Positions 61,281-64,000 of a stretch of 64,000 bases of DNA are shown piece by piece. This stretch comes from Hermatobates lingyangjiaoensis (lineage: Eukaryota; Arthropoda; Insecta; Hemiptera; Hermatobatidae), in the NCBI GenBank assembly GCA_026182355.1, contig JAPFBL010000002.1, forward strand, positions 2,108,001-2,172,000. The letters are read 5' to 3'. Numbering within the stretch: the stretch's first letter is position 1; each line of letters starts with the position of its first letter. Made by a program: the position numbers and the translations under genes. The notes beneath the pieces were generated by a model, which saw only the letters and a list, made by a program, of their open reading frames with translations, ran no database searches and had not been told where the DNA came from.

Positions 61281-64000
61281 GTCAGTCAATCACTCGTTTT
61301 GAAATATTTTGTGTAAATTGGGTTTATTGAGGACCGCGGTGTGGAGAGGTGGCAATGGCCGCTTCCCCGCCTCCGTTCTTGTTAAACCAACAAATGCACA
61401 TCACTGTCATTATTATAGTTATCGTCTCACTCATGTTAAGAAAGATATTTCATTATTCTTTCCATTCTTATATAGCTAATTTGCAGAAATCCAAGACTGT
61501 AAACTCCACCTTAACCATTTGAAATCTAAATATTCTGACAATGAATTCACCGATGTAGTCCAAAGAGAATCGGATAATCCTGACCATCATTCGTTTCTTT
61601 GCATTCATTGAATTCTAATTTTACTATAACTTTGTTCTATCGACTTTTGTTAGGGTATAACTGTTGTTACAAGTAAATAAAGTCTTTTTTATTAAAAAAA
61701 GTAATTGTTATCCAATATTCTAAAAACTACTGTTTCTAAAAGTCATACAAATATAAGAAGGCACATTAAATTTGTAACTTTATTAAATTTTATAACTTTA
61801 TTTTAAAAACATTTATAACATTTATAATAAAAATTAAATAAATTAATATTTCAATATTACAAATTTGCTCTTAATTCTGTCCTATATTTTATTTAACAAC
61901 TGAATAAATTCGAGCTCTGAATATAATTTATATGTTCGAACACTTTTTATCAAAATGTTGAATAAATGTTGATTTATAAATAATAAAAATTATTGAGTAA
62001 TTATAATTCCTATAAATCGCACTAAGTTCTATAAACACTTTTAATAAAATCAATTTACAAAGAATATCGTATTATAAATGAAATTTAATTAAAATTTTTT
62101 AGCATTAAAAATACATCAATTAAATTAAATAGAATTCATAATTATAGCTTTCTAAATAACATTTTTAATATTATAAAAGTATAAACAAAAGAATATTTAT
62201 ATACATATTTTCATATATTTGATAATACTTATTCTACGTATAAAAGTTTTTATCATATTTTAAATATTGTTTTTATAATGATAATATTAATCAACACTAT
62301 ATAACAAATATTTTCTATAATTCATATTTGTTTAAGATGTTTTTATGAAACGTAAGTGTATTAGTATTTAAGTAAAGTATTGTATATCTTTCTACATGTT
62401 ATATTACTAAAGCTTTAGTTTAGATAGGATGTTACGATATTTGTAAGTGGACTATCAGTTATTTCTGGAGCTTAATTTATACTAAGCTATTTTTCAATAA
62501 TTTGATATAGATTGTTCAAGACAGATTTCACTGAGTCTACTGCAAAATTAGTTCTTCTAAAGTACCTAAGTCTAGAATTCGAGATTCTTCTAGAAAATTA
62601 TTGATTAGTTTATTGTCAACTTAGATTAATTTAAATGTAATGTGTTATTGTTAAGTTAAATTAGATTCTGTTATGATGAGTTAGTTCATTTATTACTGTT
62701 ACGTATGATTGTATATGTTTGATTAAGTATTAATTTCAGTATTGGATTGAAGTACTTTGACCAACGTGTTAATTCAAATATCAGATTACTGATTCCATTT
62801 TAATTGATTTTATATGAATATTGCAGTTCTAATAGGACGTGTTTACAATTTATTTGAAAGAAGAAAATTCAACTTAATTTAGTGAATCAAACTAGTATGG
62901 ATACAAATAGTATTGCAAATTACAATATTAGTTTGATTCCAATTAAATTTGCTAATTGAATAGTAATAACGTAAATTTGATTAAATATAAGCTTAGGATT
63001 TTTTAGAATATTGAAATCATTCTCGTATAGCAGTGATTGATGATAATGATTCTAATTATTAATATTTAACTGAAATAAGATGATAATGGCATGTTTGAAC
63101 AAGGTGAGTATGAAGTGACCATAATTATAAGTAAAGCTTAAAAATTTAGCAAGTGAATAAGTCTCAACAAGAGTGTACAATTGGAAATGTAAAAAAAACA
63201 TGAATCAATTATAGTATCTCAACTAAATTGGTACTCAATTTCATAATAATTTATTTTAATCAACTTCTTTAAATTGAATCTAAATTCTTACAATTAAGAT
63301 TCAATATGATTAGATAATTAAGATTAGGAAATAAAGAATAAATTTTCAAGAATACTTAAAAAAAAGAGAAAGACAAGTAAACACATTAGAATATCACTCT
63401 CAAATTGCAACTTGTCTTCAGTTGAATGAGTTTATTATATCTCATAATCTTGAGTTGATTCCTTATACGATGTTGTTGCTAACGATTTCTGAAGTTATAT
63501 TTTGATTTGCAACTTGTAACATCTAATTATAGTATCCAAGATTTTGAACTAGAATAAGTATGCTATGATATAAAAAATTAGCTAATTATGACTTAATAAA
63601 GAGAATTGAATAAGTAACTTTAGGAATATTCAAACTATTTATAAACTAAATATGAAGTTAATTAAATAAAACAATTTTTTCAGTACTTGTAATTAGACAC
63701 AAATGATGTTTTTCAATTGTCATATCTAATACATTAAACTTGCTATAGTGATTATGTGAAATGATTAGTAATATTATGTCGCAGATTTAAAGTTAAGTGT
63801 GTTGATAATGGTGATGCAATGGTGAATGTTTTTATTGTCTTGTGAATTAAGATCAATTCATAACTACTGAGTTGTCAATGATCTTGATACCTCAAATTTG
63901 ATATAATGTATAGATTGAATTTGTAGTGTTGTTTGTGAATGTTTGTCTACAATTTAGATATCTTTCTTGATGCGAAGTTCTAATGTTTAGAGATGACATA
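61281..64000. other. AT-rich right flank, no exon seen
   Basis: About 2.7 kb that is very AT-rich on both strands and has almost no open frames. It is presumably a TPR intron, since the last exon ends at a good donor without a stop codon. A decayed copy of the 41.8 kb repeat lies at 61620-61740. Confidence 0.6.

Overview
The window is AT-rich eukaryotic (animal, very probably arthropod) genomic DNA. It has short coding exons, long introns, GT-AG splice sites and many transposable elements, and no sign of prokaryotic gene organisation. Arthropod origin is inferred from the minus-strand gene, whose N-terminal unique region (RYTPDPN...GVDII) and SH3/SH2 domains look like Drosophila Src64B. I cannot name the species.

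Layout. (1) Positions 1-7233, minus strand: the 5' half of a Src-family tyrosine kinase gene (Src64B-like). Five exons give a continuous 215-codon frame: myristoylated SH4, unique region, SH3 and most of SH2. The kinase-domain exons lie beyond the left edge. Its introns carry a hAT remnant, a Helitron helicase remnant and a foldback repeat. (2) Positions 7234-7808: a 575 bp divergent spacer. (3) From 7809 to at least 61280, plus strand: the gene for nucleoprotein TPR (Megator), the long coiled-coil protein of the nuclear pore basket. Twenty-five exons from 7809 to 46720 join in frame into exactly 1470 codons. (4) Positions 49.8-61.3 kb: the last part of the coiled coil is present as two or three diverged copies of a three-exon module (A, B, C) with surrounding intron, several copies carrying single-base indels. 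(5) Positions 61281-64000: AT-rich DNA with no visible exon, so the TPR C-terminal tail is not in the window.

The TPR introns hold many mobile elements: a mariner-like element with inverted ends; tRNA-derived SINEs; Penelope-like element remnants (GIY-YIG nuclease and a reverse-transcriptase scrap); a family of palindromic or foldback repeats bounded by (TA)n whose arms carry a hammerhead-ribozyme-like motif; a nearly intact LINE reverse-transcriptase ORF nested in one of those palindromes with an 8 bp target-site duplication; a hAT element with an 8 bp duplication; LINE RNase H debris; and Helitron helicase copies.

The two host genes have no known direct functional link beyond their head-to-head arrangement. 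The most notable observations are the ribozyme-like palindrome family, the minisatellite that multiplies a TPR 5' splice site, and the TPR exon-module duplication. The indel pattern in the last of these may be partly a sequence-quality artefact.
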